Of a stretch of 64,000 nucleotides of DNA, positions 23,040 through 34,518 are shown piece by piece. The DNA comes from Ischnura elegans. Lineage: Eukaryota > Arthropoda > Insecta > Odonata > Coenagrionidae. The first letter of the stretch is position 1; every line of letters begins with the position of its first letter. The stretch lies in NCBI RefSeq assembly GCF_921293095.1, contig NC_060248.1, forward strand, positions 17,440,744 through 17,504,743, in the 5' to 3' direction. Below the pieces are notes generated by a model. The model searched no databases. It was not told the DNA's origin and worked only from the letters and a program-made list of their open reading frames with translations. The position numbers and the translations under genes were made by a program.

Positions 23040-23185
23040 TCATTATACGTCACGCCATTTTCATTGTCGACTCTTTGTATCGTTCCCAATATTTCAGCTT
23101 TTCTTTCTTCCATCCATGAGGCTATTCTTATTCCATTTCTTGTATTCGTCCTCTCTAGATATTCCCAGCATTCTCTCACTCTATC
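23040..23185 (-). repeat. Repeat block with coding-like minus frame
   Basis: The minus-strand frame contains RTNTRNGIRIASWMEERKAE and NENGVTYNETVEIGF. The block at 40115-40318 has the same order of DNA motifs (TTCCATCCA.GAGGC.ATTCT, TTCCAT.TCGTGT/TTGTATT) and ends similarly next to a group 2 SINE tail. It may be the 3' part of a longer element that includes the SINE, or LINE-derived sequence. Confidence 0.5.
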
Positions 23186-23410
23186 AGTGATTCAAACCGA
23201 AGGCTGGTTTGGATAGGTGAGGGTAGAGTTCACCCCATACTTAACCGCAGGCGAGTGGAATCCACACATTCAAGGTGGTGGGGGTGGTAGTTCGTTTCCG
23301 TGCTCTACCTTGCACTCCGAGGATTTTGATTTATGGTGTAAGGGCTTTACCCTCGATCGTCAGCCAAGATCTCCGCCCAATCGGTTACCACTCTCCCCGT
23401 GTCCTTCCCT
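23186..23410 (-). mobile_element. tRNA-SINE group 2, minus-strand copy
   Basis: Shares TTGGATAGGTGAGGGTAGAG near the 3' end and the GTAAGGGCTTTACCCTCGAT/CAAGATC head region with the 31.3-31.8 kb copy. The tRNA-like boxes are strongly decayed. It borders the repeat block at 23040-23185. Confidence 0.6.
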
Positions 23411-23904
23411 ATATGCCCCAAATGCTCTTTCCAACATTTATCTTAGTATCGTTGATGCCAGCTTCAAAATTCTTTACTCTTACCTGAATTCACCTCATGT
23501 TTACCTCTTCGTATCAATTAAAGGAATTAATCCCGAATATGTGACTCAAAACTAAAGATTTTCCTCCGTATGAGTTACAGAAGAGTAATATATTGTTTTT
23601 ATCCAAGCATATGAGGGGTAATGAAGAGTTTTTACTTAAAAATGGAGAGAACTCATTGTCAGATGCAGTAATAGCATTCGTCGTTTATTCAGCTTTGTAA
23701 TTTCTTTATTTTATCCATCATCTTCTGGGCCTTTAAATATGGAGCAGTTTTAAAATAATGTTCTCTATGTCTCACTGAAAGAATCCACGAGGGACAATCA
23801 TTGGCTGGAATTTGTACCCGAATATTTCAATTTCGCGAGATTTCAGATAGGAAAAATAAATTTTCCTCTGTGGAATCTTCTCACTAGAGAGTGGCCATAC
23901 TCAA
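23411..23904. other. Unassigned AT-rich stretch
   Basis: Nothing recognised. Confidence 0.45.
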
Positions 23905-24198
23905 GTAATTACTCTGACTAAGCATAGTAATTTCAGGCCTATCTCACTTACTTTCATATATCGCAAAATATTAGAATATATCCTTTTTAGTTTAATAATG
24001 GGCCATCTAGATAGCCAACATTTGTTAGGAAAAGAACAACACGGGTTTAGAAAAGGGAGGTCTTGTGAAACCCAGCTAACTCTCTTAGTTCATGATATCC
24101 CGGCCGCGGGTGACAGATATGTTCAAATCGACGATATATTTTTAGACTTCAGAAAGGCATTCGATAAGGTTTCGCATTCAAAGCCGATTCAAAATTGA
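23905..24198 (+). pseudogene. Non-LTR reverse transcriptase fragment (fingers to motif A)
   Basis: The + frame reads through SNFRPISLTFIYRKILEYIL (RT block 1), QHGFRKGRSCETQLTLLVHD (block 2) and IDDIFLDFRKAFDKVSHSK (block 3/motif A, with the first catalytic Asp in the LDFRKAFD segment). It meets a stop at about 24196, before the FADD catalytic box, and no matching continuation follows. The frame is open upstream of the Met at 23998 to about 23905. It is a short dead fragment of a CR1/Jockey-type element and could be from the same family as LINE-C, although the overlap needed to test that is absent. Confidence 0.88.
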
Positions 24199-25189
24199 AT
24201 TACTCAGAAAGGAATATGTTGTTAAATACTACTACCACTAGTTGCAGTAAATATTGTGACCTGGAGTACCATGCGAGACGTTCCTTGTACACGCATCAAA
24301 TGAGTGAGCATTAGATCGTGCATGAGTTGCTTGGTGCTAATTTGGGGGTCGAGGGAGATTTCAAAATTTATGTGCGGCTCCGCCTCCTGCACCTCGTTAT
24401 GGGCAAGCCATGACTGCTGACGAAAAATAGGCGTCTTTCAACTGGGCGACCGTGCATGATCGCTGTGGAATTCACGTTTATAGGCGTGGAGAAGTGGAAT
24501 AAACAACGTTACGTAATGTGCGTGAATTATTCCAATCGTGAGAGAGTGGACGTACGTGAGAAATACTGTTGATATTCAGAATTCGGAATTACATTGAAGG
24601 AATCCGCCCACGTTTTTTTTAGGCAAGCCCGTAAGGCTCAATGCGATACGGTGGGGTATGGCAATGTGCTGACGAGGCGAGAATCAGTTGTTTCATTTAT
24701 CACACCGAAGTAGAATACCTTTTAAAGTCACGGAAAAGAACTTAGTGATATTATTATTCTTTACCAATTTATAAAATAGTGTTGAGGTTTTTTTTATTAA
24801 TATTTTCTAGTAATTCCATTTGAAAATCAGATGGTTTCCAGGTATCGCAGTCTTTGAGTCGAAAAATATAGATTACATGCATATCATAAATTACATTTTG
24901 ATGAAATCCTATTCTTGAAAATAAAATGATGAAAAAAATAAAACGTAGGATCCCCATAATTTTCATCTCTGAGTTATTAGCACATTTAAGCGTTCGATGA
25001 GGCCAACATATTTCAGTTCAATCAAAATGATGCCACAGTCCCCTCCAAATGCAGGGATATAGACCTAAGGAAAATATTTTCACCAAATTTTCTCTGCGAT
25101 TCATAGCCGAACCTCGAATTTTTTTACATTTCCGGATATCAGATGTGAAAGCGACAATTTTAATTTGAAAATTTCGTTAACTTACAAAT
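24199..25189. other. Unassigned stretch
   Basis: No gene or structured repeat recognised. The minus frame at 24769-24966 has no motif. Confidence 0.45.
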
Positions 25190-25575
25190 AAATCTACATC
25201 TACACAATACCCCGCAAGCCGCCTAAAAGGCGTGTGGCAGGGGGTGTTAGAACACTAGCCATATACAAAAATGAAGTGCTCTAACGAAGTTGGGACTAGC
25301 GTTTATTAAAGTCCTTTATGGTTCGGGGAAAAAACGAATTCCCATATCTATCCGTTTGGCAAAACATCTCTCTTAATTTATCGCTTCTATCGGACCTGGA
25401 AATATAGTATTTACAGAGACCAATATAATGTTCTCTGTGTCGCTATTAAAGATATCCATTCTATATTGTTCAAGCAATCTAAGCCTAGCGCGCTAAATAT
25501 TGGACTTGAATCGAATTTATAGAAAAAAACTCGTAACTACACCGATCATCTTACAATACTCGAGTGTGGATTCAA
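25190..25575 (-). pseudogene. LINE-C 3' end: RT tail plus 3' hairpin
   Basis: Minus-strand remnants read RHREHYIGLCKYYISRSDR, LREMFCQTDRYGNSFFPRTI and KDFNKR. This is the same ending as the FFPRSIRDYN end of the 2.1-2.7 kb copy. About 80 bp 3' of it lies the hairpin CCCGCAAGCCGCC...GGCGTGTGGCAGGGGG at about 25210-25255, followed by TGTAGATGTAGAT. The pairing of RT tail and hairpin in two copies supports treating the solitary hairpins in this window as LINE-C 3' ends. Stops and indels make it non-functional. Confidence 0.8.
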
Positions 25576-26539
25576 ATTTTACACAATGAAGGCAATCAAA
25601 GGTGGTTTGGTGATTTGTTTCTTATGGAAGTTCTTATGGAACGGCTGTCTTGCCAAAAGAAAGTCCATCAAAAAGATTTTATTTTAGGATTTGAAGGATA
25701 AATTATACTTACGACATACACTTTGATTCTCTGGGGAATGTGTGGAGAGAATTATTTTCTTTATCACTCGCTTAAATGAATCGTTGAAAATTTGTGGTCA
25801 CAAAGATTGTTGGTTGTGGATACTCTGGCTGGAAATATCCATTCCTTTTAGTGGCATGCAATCCCATAAAATAAGAAGACAATATACTTCAAATAGGAAA
25901 GTCATAATTTCTGATAATACTATCACCGGTATTAGAATACACTGCCAAAATACCTCTTAATATGTTCTAAAAAGTTAAAAGCATGCTTCTGCCACATTTA
26001 CAATTGTGTAAATTGTAAATTTTGCTATGGTGTGCCAGCAAATTAAAGATATTTAGCATTTTGTCTCAATGTAAAGGCTTTAGTATTAGCGGGTTTCCTC
26101 ACCCAGAGAAAACGTGCGAGTGATAACTTTATGGTATTATCCTCCAATCTGATGAAAGGGTTTTTCTGTGAAAATAAAAAGCATCGGCACGAAATGCAGT
26201 GATTGGGCAGCGGGAAATTCCATTTTCAGACATTGAAGCTTACGGATTCACAATTTCTAAACCGTACGTGGGACAGCAGTCTCCGGAATTATTGACTTTG
26301 TTAGTTTTCCACATCATTGTTTATCTATGCAGAAGCTAATGACGCAAATTAACTTTCTTGTTTTTAAGCGCATAAAAGAAGAGATGATCGTGCGGAAGAC
26401 GACTGAAACAATTTTTTAGTATCCTACCGAGTGACATCGTAAAGAAAAAATCATTGGGTGTACCTTCTTATGGTATAAAGAGCATACGAATTGAGTAAAC
26501 TGCTGAGTCGAATCGTCGACGCTCCATGGTTCGTCAGTA
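25576..26539. other. Unassigned AT-rich stretch
   Basis: Nothing recognised. Confidence 0.45.
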
Positions 26540-26880
26540 ATGACTGACTACATCTGTGACAACCTCAAAATCCCTCCTCTCGGCCAACACCTCACCACCA
26601 TTAAAACAAAATTCGAAATATCTCTCAGCAAAACAGACAACACATTTGGAAACCACACCACATTTGGAACTATGAACCTAACCATCACTTCAAACACAGA
26701 AGACCAAAATTCCCCATTCACTTAACACATCTTCAAACCCAATGAAAAACACTTAAACAAACACACCCTCCCATAAAAACACGCTCAATATAATTACAAT
26801 CACACCATAAAACACATTCCCCACACAGGAACTGCATAATACACCCTACGTATTAAAACTGCCCGAACTTAAACAAACAC
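26540..26880 (+). other. G-depleted, A/C-rich tract
   Basis: In 26641-26880 I counted 15 G and 76 C in 240 bases, an extreme strand skew that starts and ends abruptly. A small open frame (26540-26725, rich in Thr, Asn and Ser) lies in it, but the amino-acid bias follows from base composition, and no family is recognised. Possible sources are a skewed transposable element (some retroelements and Helitrons are strand-biased) or a strongly transcribed or processed insertion. Confidence 0.75.
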
Positions 26881-27083
26881 CGACTCACATGCGATTAGCA
26901 GCTCCGGCTGAACATCGTAGCATATGCGCACCAGCGCAGCCCAGCCTGTTTGTCTTTCCTGTGACTTTCTCTCTCCCTAATGCGGAGAGGTTCACGGCAT
27001 ATGCACCGCGTTTAGACAACAGTTTCGCCAGCATTGCAGCTAACTCCTTCAGGACGATGAAGTGCAGAGAGGCTGTACCGACC

Positions 27084-27338
27084 AGTGGTGTAACTAGGAA
27101 TATGCTTTGGGAGGGGGACGTGGAGGGTCCTGGGGGTCGACCCCCCCCCTCCTAGTCCGGGAAAATATTTGAAAAATGACATGCCTCGAATTACAATTTA
27201 CATCATTTTGGCAATTAAAATTTAACTGTTAGCAGTTCCAGTTCTTATATGTCAAAACTAGACAGAAGTTTTAAAATAATTTTTTAATTTGTCTTGAGGC
27301 TTTGAGGGATGATCATACCACCCATAGTTACGCCGCTG
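27084..27338. mobile_element. Miniature hAT-like element 1
   Basis: Starts CAGTGGTGTAACTAGG and ends ATAGTTACGCCGCTG, imperfect inverted termini of the CAG...CTG kind. It is flanked by GTACCGAC (27076-27083) and GTATCGAC (27339-27346), an 8-bp target duplication with one mismatch. It is 255 bp and has no transposase, only GGGGGTCGACCCCCCCC near one end. TIR type and 8-bp duplication fit the hAT superfamily. Confidence 0.88.
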
Positions 27339-27346
27339 GTATCGAC

Positions 27347-28207
27347 AGCGTTTTTTACTCGTCCATAAACCTCTCCGCTGAATCTTCACTATTCCACGAA
27401 AGCCTACACATGGATAATCTCTCCCTCAGTAAAATACTTTGCCCAATCACGGAGAAAATCAATCATAAATTACTTTCGAATAGCTAAGTGAGAGTTTTTA
27501 TGTTGAAAAAACTGGACAAGGTGTCATTAATATCCGATTTTTCGAAGGGTTCTAACGCAGCTGTCTTTGTGACTTGCGACATTCGTCCTTTCACGGAAAC
27601 GCTGTTAATATTTTCGGGAGGAAGCAGATGATCGATACACTTGTGTGAGATAGGATTTGCATATCGGTGAAAGCCTATTATCACGTATAGGGCGGCAAGA
27701 AGGCATGTACCTCTATTTTTTGTTACCTTCCACAAATGAAAATCACCCCGATTCGTGTGGACCCAAGGAATTTCTCCGTTTCCCAAAACGAAAGCGGATA
27801 ATGTATCATTAGGGGCCCTCATTTGGGTCTACACTGCCTCCCAAGTTGTTTTTTTTATTTCCGCCTCAATGGCTGATGGGATTCCATCCGTCCCGCATCG
27901 TTATACGGCATTTTCAGCGTCGCCGTAACGACCGGATGCAACGTATCTTGGTTCTTATTTTTTTTTGCTGTGAAAATGAACGCATTCATTCGGCTTCACG
28001 CAAAAGTGCATTTCATTATGGAAACAAGCGGTTGGAAGTGGAAAAGGAGGTGAGGGGGGGTGCGGTTGAATCGAGAGTGCCTCACCGGATTGGCGATTCG
28101 ATTGGCGGTCTTTCGCGGTGAGCCTACTCCGCCATCATCCCCTACGTTTCCGCGGAGACCCGAAGACAATGGCGGACACGGACTGTGGTTCTCCATGCAC
28201 AAAAAGA
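27347..28207. other. Unassigned stretch
   Basis: Short frames on both strands at 27484-28121 without motifs. A GC-richer piece lies at 28030-28170. No supported gene. Confidence 0.45.
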
Positions 28208-29143
28208 ATAGGTAGTTTCCTTCATCACAGAAAACGAAAGGCATTGATTGCGATTCGTTACTCACCGTTAGTGTATTCATAATATACAAATTATATGGTT
28301 TTAGAAATCCCAGTTTAGACGAATGTTAATGGTCAATTTTAACCTCATTTGAAAAAGGCCAGATTGACGCCCATACGATGCCACTCAGTGGCGTAGCCAG
28401 GGGTAGGTCCAGGGGGTCCGGACCCCCCCGAAATATAAAAACACACTTATTTTCCTTCACAGAAGAAATCAAAATATTGAAAAATCATGAATTTACGAAA
28501 TATTTCTTTAACAAATGAAGTTATTTCGTATATGAAATGTATTAAAATTAATTGCTATAGTAATTACTTAGTTAAATTAAATAATTACTTAGTGCCCTGT
28601 TTTTCAAAAATATTCCCCCTGGTTCAGGACCCTCCCCGAACAAAATTCCTGGATACGCCACTGATGCCACTCCACGTGACGTCACAGGAACTTACAATTA
28701 GATGCTATACGAGTAGTCCGGAGTTTTACATCGTCTGCCATACATTCCAATGCATGCATGTGGCACAGAGATCAGTGAAACATCTCTTCATAATCACTTA
28801 TGAAAATTGCCTATGGTCGGAAAGTTTCCTTCGTTTGATAGGGTATTAATAGTCCTTATTTAAGCCATGCGCCAGCTGCTAGCAGCCTGAATCGTAGCGG
28901 CGCTCATAGCCTCGCACCAAGGTGGTCTCATACGGGGCAGCCGGAACCAGAATGCCCTAACACGGGCTTTTCCCAGCATTCATACTTAGCCGTCGCGTTT
29001 TCGCGCGCTTGAAATTTTTCACTTTTCATTTAATCGCCAAAAATAGATATCGTCATTTAAAAATCTAAAAGCGTGAAATACGTACTCCAGGAGTAATAAT
29101 CTTTCGATTTAGGCAATAAAAAAAACTATAGGACCCTATTGTT
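28208..29143 (+). mobile_element. ~665-bp TIR element, copy 3 (interrupted)
   Basis: Starts AATAGGTAGTTTCCTTCATC and ends near ATAGGACCCTATT. It aligns along its length to 18828-19492, but is split by a 278-bp hAT-like element at 28386-28663. Removing the insertion and one copy of its target duplication gives about 650 bp, consistent with the other two copies. It is non-autonomous. Confidence 0.85.
28386..28663. mobile_element. Miniature hAT-like element 2, nested
   Basis: Termini CAGTGGCGTAGCCAGG and CCTGGATACGCCACTG form a 16-bp inverted repeat with one mismatch. The flanks ATGCCACT (28378-28385) and ATGCCACT (28664-28671) are an exact 8-bp target duplication. The element sits inside the 665-bp TIR element, so it is the younger insertion. 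It has no transposase. Confidence 0.95.
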
Positions 29144-29324
29144 GCCGCTCTGCACGCATTAAAATCAGATTTCAATATCGCTACTCGCGGCGCTACCAGT
29201 TACTATACATGTCCAATTTTCACGAAGAAATTAACGGCAGTAGTATGAAACTGAGCCAATTAGCATATGCACAACACATTTAACGCATGCGAGGCGATTG
29301 TAAACTAAAAAAGATCACTTCCAC

Positions 29325-29540
29325 CACGGTTACTGGCGGATGTAGGCTTCCCACCCAGGGGACCAGGGTTTAAATTCCGGCGGTAGCTGAGATTTTTTAG
29401 AGACATCACAATTTCTACTCTTTGCGATTTCGATTTCTACGAGTGCATTTGGGAGGGGCCTTCAAGTGCAGCAATCCTTCCATAGGAAGGGGCGTGAAAC
29501 CTTGGTCCTGTTGGCACCTTTCGTCACGAGTTCACGGAAA
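29325..29540 (+). mobile_element. tRNA-SINE group 3 head with a different tail
   Basis: TAGGCTTCCCACCCAGGGGA, a B-box-like CAGGGTTTAAATTCC and GGCGGTAGCTGAG...TTTAGAGAC align to the group 3 head at 22.0 kb. The following tail (CCATAGGAAGGGGCGTGAAA, CCTTGGTCCTGTTGGCACC) is unrelated to the 22.0 kb tail. Confidence 0.7.
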
Positions 29541-31299
29541 AATAATTTTATAGTCGTACCAGGAAATTATATAAATTGGACATAAAAAAGTCAGCCAAAC
29601 GGTGTGAAGACCTTAGATTTGATGAGGTGGGCTGAGGTACCGGAGGGACCCCTTACGAAACAAACCCTTAGCTGCTTTTTTTACATCAGGTGACTGAGTC
29701 AACATCGATAAGTTTTCATTTATTTATAAAAAATGCGAGAAGATTTCGTCATTAGTTTGTTGATAACGTCATCAAATTGCAGAGCAAATAAACTTTAGAT
29801 AAGTACATCTTTTTTTAAAACGACTGCTTTTACATGTCGATTAATATCTACTGCCGACAGAAGTCTATGGAATAGGATATCTATTCGTTTCTAGGAATGT
29901 ATATCGTAATTTGTTTCGCTTTATCTACGGTGGTTGCTCTGTCCTTATTCATATTCATCGATTTAACGTTAAAACTCCTTGCACACGGATTTTTTCTTCT
30001 TCATATTGTCGTAAAAAATAATGTATCCACTTCCGATATGGATATCATCAAAAGAACTCTCACGGATTAGTATTGCATTTACAATGAAGTTTATCAACTT
30101 CGCGAAGTCTGAATCTGCAAAACCCATGCTTATTATACCTACTAATCTCATTACCTACTTAGCAACCGGTGCGACATAACACTCGAAATGTATTTGAAGA
30201 AAGCGGAATAGTTCTTCGCAGAGGAAATTTACGTTGTTATGAGTTGCAATATCTTCTACGAAAAATAACCACGCGTCAGAATTCATAAGTTCCGAGAGTT
30301 GCGTAAGCTTATGACGATACCCATTATTTGAAGACTATAACTGCGTAATTCCCGTCTAAACATTATGCATTAAAGCGTCTTCACAATGGATCAGCTAGCA
30401 TAATTTACCGTGTTGGTTGTACTTCAGTTTGCAATTATATTTTGTCCCTTAGCAAAGTCAGGGTCAGATGATGGGAGTCGTGCATCACAGAACTTGAGCT
30501 TTTGTTGACGACGGTAATCAATATCAATTAGAGTCCTCTCTATTTGAGAAGGTAATGGTGTTTGAATTCTACATTTATTTTAAATCCTGCTTCTTTAAGA
30601 AAGCCAACTGATTTTTTTAACGGCCTTTTAACAAATAACCGCATTGAAATAACTATTTTCCGAAAAATTGGTTGGCAACATCCAAAATTCAGATCCAAGT
30701 CCTTATTTAAATTTTCGTCACATTACCCAGTTGGGTGGGTAAGGCGACGAAGTGGGCAAGATGGCGAATTCAGTTTTTTTCTGCTGAGCACCAGTAGGTA
30801 ATGATACAGTAGAGCACATCAATGATTTTCTTCCGTCTGACTCAATAGATCTCACCAAGTCTGGCTGTTCTGCATCGAGGGTTGAAATGCCTAGAGTTCT
30901 ATCAATGAAATTAAGCAGTCCCTTTGTTGACCTCTCTATACTTTAGGTATATCTGGAACTTTATACTCATTTCTTATCTGTCAACCTGTTAGCATGATGT
31001 CTGGTGTGATTTATTTGATTAGTTTACTTTCATCACATGGTTTTATCCAATTTTCTTTTTTTTGCATGGGATTCTTTAACCGACTTCTCGAGCTGGTAAA
31101 TTAAATGGGCGCTAGACAAAGTAGTAAAAATAAAAGAACAGAAGTCTTTGAGACTTCGCTCTGGAAATACAAAATGGATGAATAGAGAGGTTTACAACGG
31201 AAGAGGAGAAGAAGAGACTCTGTGACGCACCATTTGATGAAATAGAATGCGTGTGCACGCGCCCTTTTCTTTAGGGGTTTCATTCACTCACTCTGTGAC
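29541..31299. other. Unassigned AT-rich stretch
   Basis: Nothing recognised. Frames are short and lack motifs. Confidence 0.45.
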
Positions 31300-31832
31300 C
31301 TACACGAGGGCTAGTTTGGTTAGGTGAGGGTAGATTTCACTCCGAACCAGGTGACAGGCGTGTGAACTTCACATTATCAGGGTTGGGTGCGAGGGGAGGT
31401 TTAGGGGGATAAACCCCTCCCCCCAGAGCTCAGAGAAATTTTTTAGGTGAATCCATTTTTCTTAATTGGATTAATATTACTTATAGAATAGTGTAAATAT
31501 TAATAAAATATCCCTCCGAAAGCCGTGAAACTCACCATTTTGAACCATTTATCTTAAAAATTTTCTAGGGGACAGCCCCGCATCTCCCGCTTACCCTGGC
31601 GGGTATTCTACACCCCCCAGTTGCGTCTAAACCCCCCTTGCCTTAATTCTTAGCTGCGCCCGTGGGGGGCAGTTCCTTTCCCTGAGCCACTTTGCACTTG
31701 CAGGATTTTACTTTGGGCATGTCCGAAGGCTTTACCCGAGATTTTAACTGGAGACTCGTCGATCAGCAGCGAAAAGGCTCTATCCACTAGGCCACCACGC
31801 TCCCTCATTACTATTACCCGGATGAATTTCAT
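31300..31832 (-). mobile_element. tRNA-SINE group 2, split by an insertion
   Basis: Minus strand: GAGCGTGGTGGCCTAGTGGA (A box) and GTCTCCAGTTAAAATCTCGG (decayed B box) at 31740-31832, continuing to about 31663. The remaining 3' part lies at 31300-31377 (TTTGGTTAGGTGAGGGTAGA). Between them is about 285 bp of foreign sequence that has C/G-rich ends like the hAT-like elements. Confidence 0.72.
31378..31662. mobile_element. Probable hAT-like insertion in SINE
   Basis: Inserted between two parts of a group 2 SINE. The end reads CTTAGCTGCGCCCGTG and the start is near CAGGGTTGGGTGCGAGG. Both ends have C- or G-runs (AAACCCCTCCCCCC; CACCCCCCAG) as in elements 1-5. I cannot align a clear 8-bp target duplication, so the boundaries are approximate. 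Confidence 0.5.
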
Positions 31833-32162
31833 CGAACCCGCGGACTGCCAAACACAGTTAGTTGTGCTTTTACCAGTTATCTCTGTAAATTAGTGTAGAC
31901 CCACTGGAAAAATCAGTCTCAACGCGCAAGTAATTAATGGATGGAAAAATGCAGAAGATGGAAGAATGCAGTAGGGGGCAAGGGACAGGCTCTTTGTCAA
32001 GTGATGAAGGAAGCACCAGGAAGAAGAGTCACGGGGAAGTAGGTAATAGAATTGGGAGACGCAAGAATATAGGACTGCATTGTGTAACACCTAGGATTTC
32101 AATGTCATGTAATGTACCTCATATATATATCTCATGTTAAACTAACAAACAGTCAAATGGAT

Positions 32163-32480
32163 AAATAAATCTACATGATACCCTGCGCGCCTCCTCAGGG
32201 GTGTTTGGCAGGGGTGAGTGTAAGAAGCCGACCTGCGGCATGCAATACACTGCGTCTTTGTAGTCATCTAGAAAAAGGCCTTAGCACCTGCACAAGCCAG
32301 CAGTTGTTGTGGGGTGTTACTGATCATACATTGCTACCCGCACGTTAACGTCAACCTTGCAAAAAGTACCAAACTATTGAGTGGATATATATCAATGCAG
32401 CTGCATAAAACTAGTTAGATGCCGAAAAAGAAAACGGGGACCGTCAAACCCGCACTAGAAAAGGGGAAATAAAGAAAAGA
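32163..32480 (-). repeat. LINE-C 3' hairpin fragment
   Basis: ACCCTGCGCGCCTCCTCAGG...GTGTTTGGCAGGGGTG with an adjacent ATAAATCTACATGATA tail gives the LINE-C 3' terminal signature. The sequence up to about 32480 may be further 3' UTR, but no RT tail is legible. Confidence 0.6.
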
Positions 32481-33329
32481 ATACATGCATTTGGGCGACA
32501 TAGCGAGTGCAGCATTTAATAATATTATTTCTCAGTTTTGCTGTCTATTTCTTTTACCTTCCTCTCGTGATCTCTTCTACTATAGATAGAGAACGCCGCG
32601 ATGCGCTATGAGAACAAAATAATCGCTGATGAATTGGATAATACGTAGAGAGGAACACCTAGCACAGAAAATCAAGGAAAAATTGCGAACAAAATTAAGA
32701 AGGAATGAAGCTGAAAGATATGCAATTGCAGCGTACATATATTAGGGTTGAAAAAAAGTTAATCGTTACGACGACGAATATACGCATGAAAGTATTTCTT
32801 CCCCGTTGTCAGCGATCCCTACTTTATCTCCACTTGCGTGCCCCTGTTAGGCCATTACCCCTCGGAAATACCCCCTTGCACCGTGATCCCTCTCGGTATG
32901 GTAATATGATTGCCTCATTTATTCAGCTCTCCTCGTGAACCCCTAAAACTACCCAAGCTCCCCTTGGGGGAGGCGTGGGTGCAGGCGCGTTTTCCCATGC
33001 TTACACGACGTGATGCGTGAGTGTGGATGTGAACTGTCGGGCGAACGAGAGTCACCCGTGAAATAAAATTTGGTAAAATAGGTTACACACACATGGAAAT
33101 ATGAGCATTTAGGAAAACTACTTTACATCACATACCTCCCGAGATCAACAACAGAAATGCGAAGGGAAAAAATATCATAAAAGTTCTACATTCTATTTTA
33201 TATAGTATCAAAATATTGGCAGAAAAATGAAAGTAAGAATAAATAAAACAATGGAAGAAAGTGTGATGATTAATGAAGCAAAGGTTTGGGAAATTACGAA
33301 AAAAACAGAAATAGTTTATTGACGACTTA
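32481..33329. other. Unassigned stretch
   Basis: Nothing recognised. A C-rich block at about 32830-32980 (CCCCTTGGGGGAGGCGTGGG) is non-coding. Confidence 0.45.
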
Positions 33330-33622
33330 GAGAGATTACATGAGGTGGATTTGCAGAAAGAGTGGACTTGGAAGGAAATATAGTCCTAGAAGTAAAAAGG
33401 AAGCAACTACTCTGGTTTTGCCATGCCAATAGGATGCATGACATTAGATGGCCCAAGCAAGTATTGGATTTGAAACCTCTAGAGAATCTGAAAAGAGAAA
33501 TACCACGAGAGAATGGGAGAATGGAGGGAATAAAGAGAGCAATGGAAACAAGAGGAATGGGGGGAGAGTCATGACAGAGAGAAATCGATTCTGAGAGCAG
33601 TAAAACGGCGACAGTCGTAAAC
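33330..33622 (+). pseudogene. RTE-like LINE C-terminal tail
   Basis: The + frame has ILEVKRKQLLWFCHANRMHD, IRWPKQVLDLKPLENLKREI, then GIKRAMETRGMGGES, a stop, and REKSILRAVKRRQS. The pattern of an R/K-L-W-hydrophobic-H-xxRM segment followed by KxVLDxKP and an MExRG helix is typical of the very C-terminus of RTE-like and related LINE polymerases. The internal stop and missing upstream RT show it is a dead fragment. It is a distinct subfamily from LINE-A and LINE-B. Confidence 0.72.
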
Positions 33623-34208
33623 AACCTCCTGATTGTATACGAGTAAAATATTTAATGTAATTAATTTGATGGTGAAGTCTTTCCCGCTTATATGCCTCCG
33701 ATTTCTTGATACGTCTAATTTATTTATATTTCGAGAAAAGCATGCTAAACTGTTGTAACGGCGTACCTTGAAGACTCTAATAAATGCAAGTGGTTTTTTG
33801 GATTCCAATTTTTCGCACAAAATAAGGCACCCGAAGCCGAAGTTCCAAACATGGGTCGGTTAATATCAACATCTTTAAAAGTTTCACGAAAACATTCGAA
33901 GATACTCAAAGCATATGGTGACTTATGTTAGAGGATCATGCACACCATGCGGTCATGAAACTATTTCGCATAGTAACAGATATGTGCACATTATGAAAAG
34001 GCATAACTTACCAACGGTAATTAATTCCATTATTAAATTCATGAAACGTCAGAACAATGGAAAATTAAAAAAAATGCAATGAATCGTCCGAGCGAGTGGC
34101 GCCATTAATTTTATTAATCAAGACACTGTTACTACCCGCAATAGTACGAGGAAAGGATGACATTTTAAATTCATATTTTTTGCTGTCCATTTCCTATATT
34201 TTAATCTA
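33623..34208. other. Unassigned AT-rich stretch
   Basis: Nothing recognised. Confidence 0.45.
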
Positions 34209-34216
34209 GTGAGAAC

Positions 34217-34510
34217 CAGTGGCGTAGCCAGGAATTTTATTCGGTGGGTGGGGGGGGGGGGGGGGGGTGAGGGGGAGAGCAAGGTCCAAAACCAGGGGTG
34301 AAAAATTTTGAAAAACAGGTAACTAAGTAATGGGTTTAAAACTAATTTGAAAAATTTTCATTATCGAAAAAACTTCATTTGTTGAAAAAATATTTTGTAA
34401 ATTCATGATTTTTCAATATTTTGTTTTCTTTTATGAAGGAAATAATTGTGTTTTCATATTTCGGGGGGGGGATGTGGACCCCCCGGACCTCCCCCCTGGC
34501 TACGCCACTG
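34217..34510. mobile_element. Miniature hAT-like element 3
   Basis: Termini CAGTGGCGTAGCCAGG and CCTGGCTACGCCACTG are perfectly inverted over 16 bp. Flanks GTGAGAAC (34209-34216) and GTGATAAC (34511-34518) form an 8-bp target duplication with one change. It has poly-G near the left end and GACCCCCCGGACC near the right. It is closely related to element 2 in termini and length (294 bp). Confidence 0.94.
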
Positions 34511-34518
34511 GTGATAAC

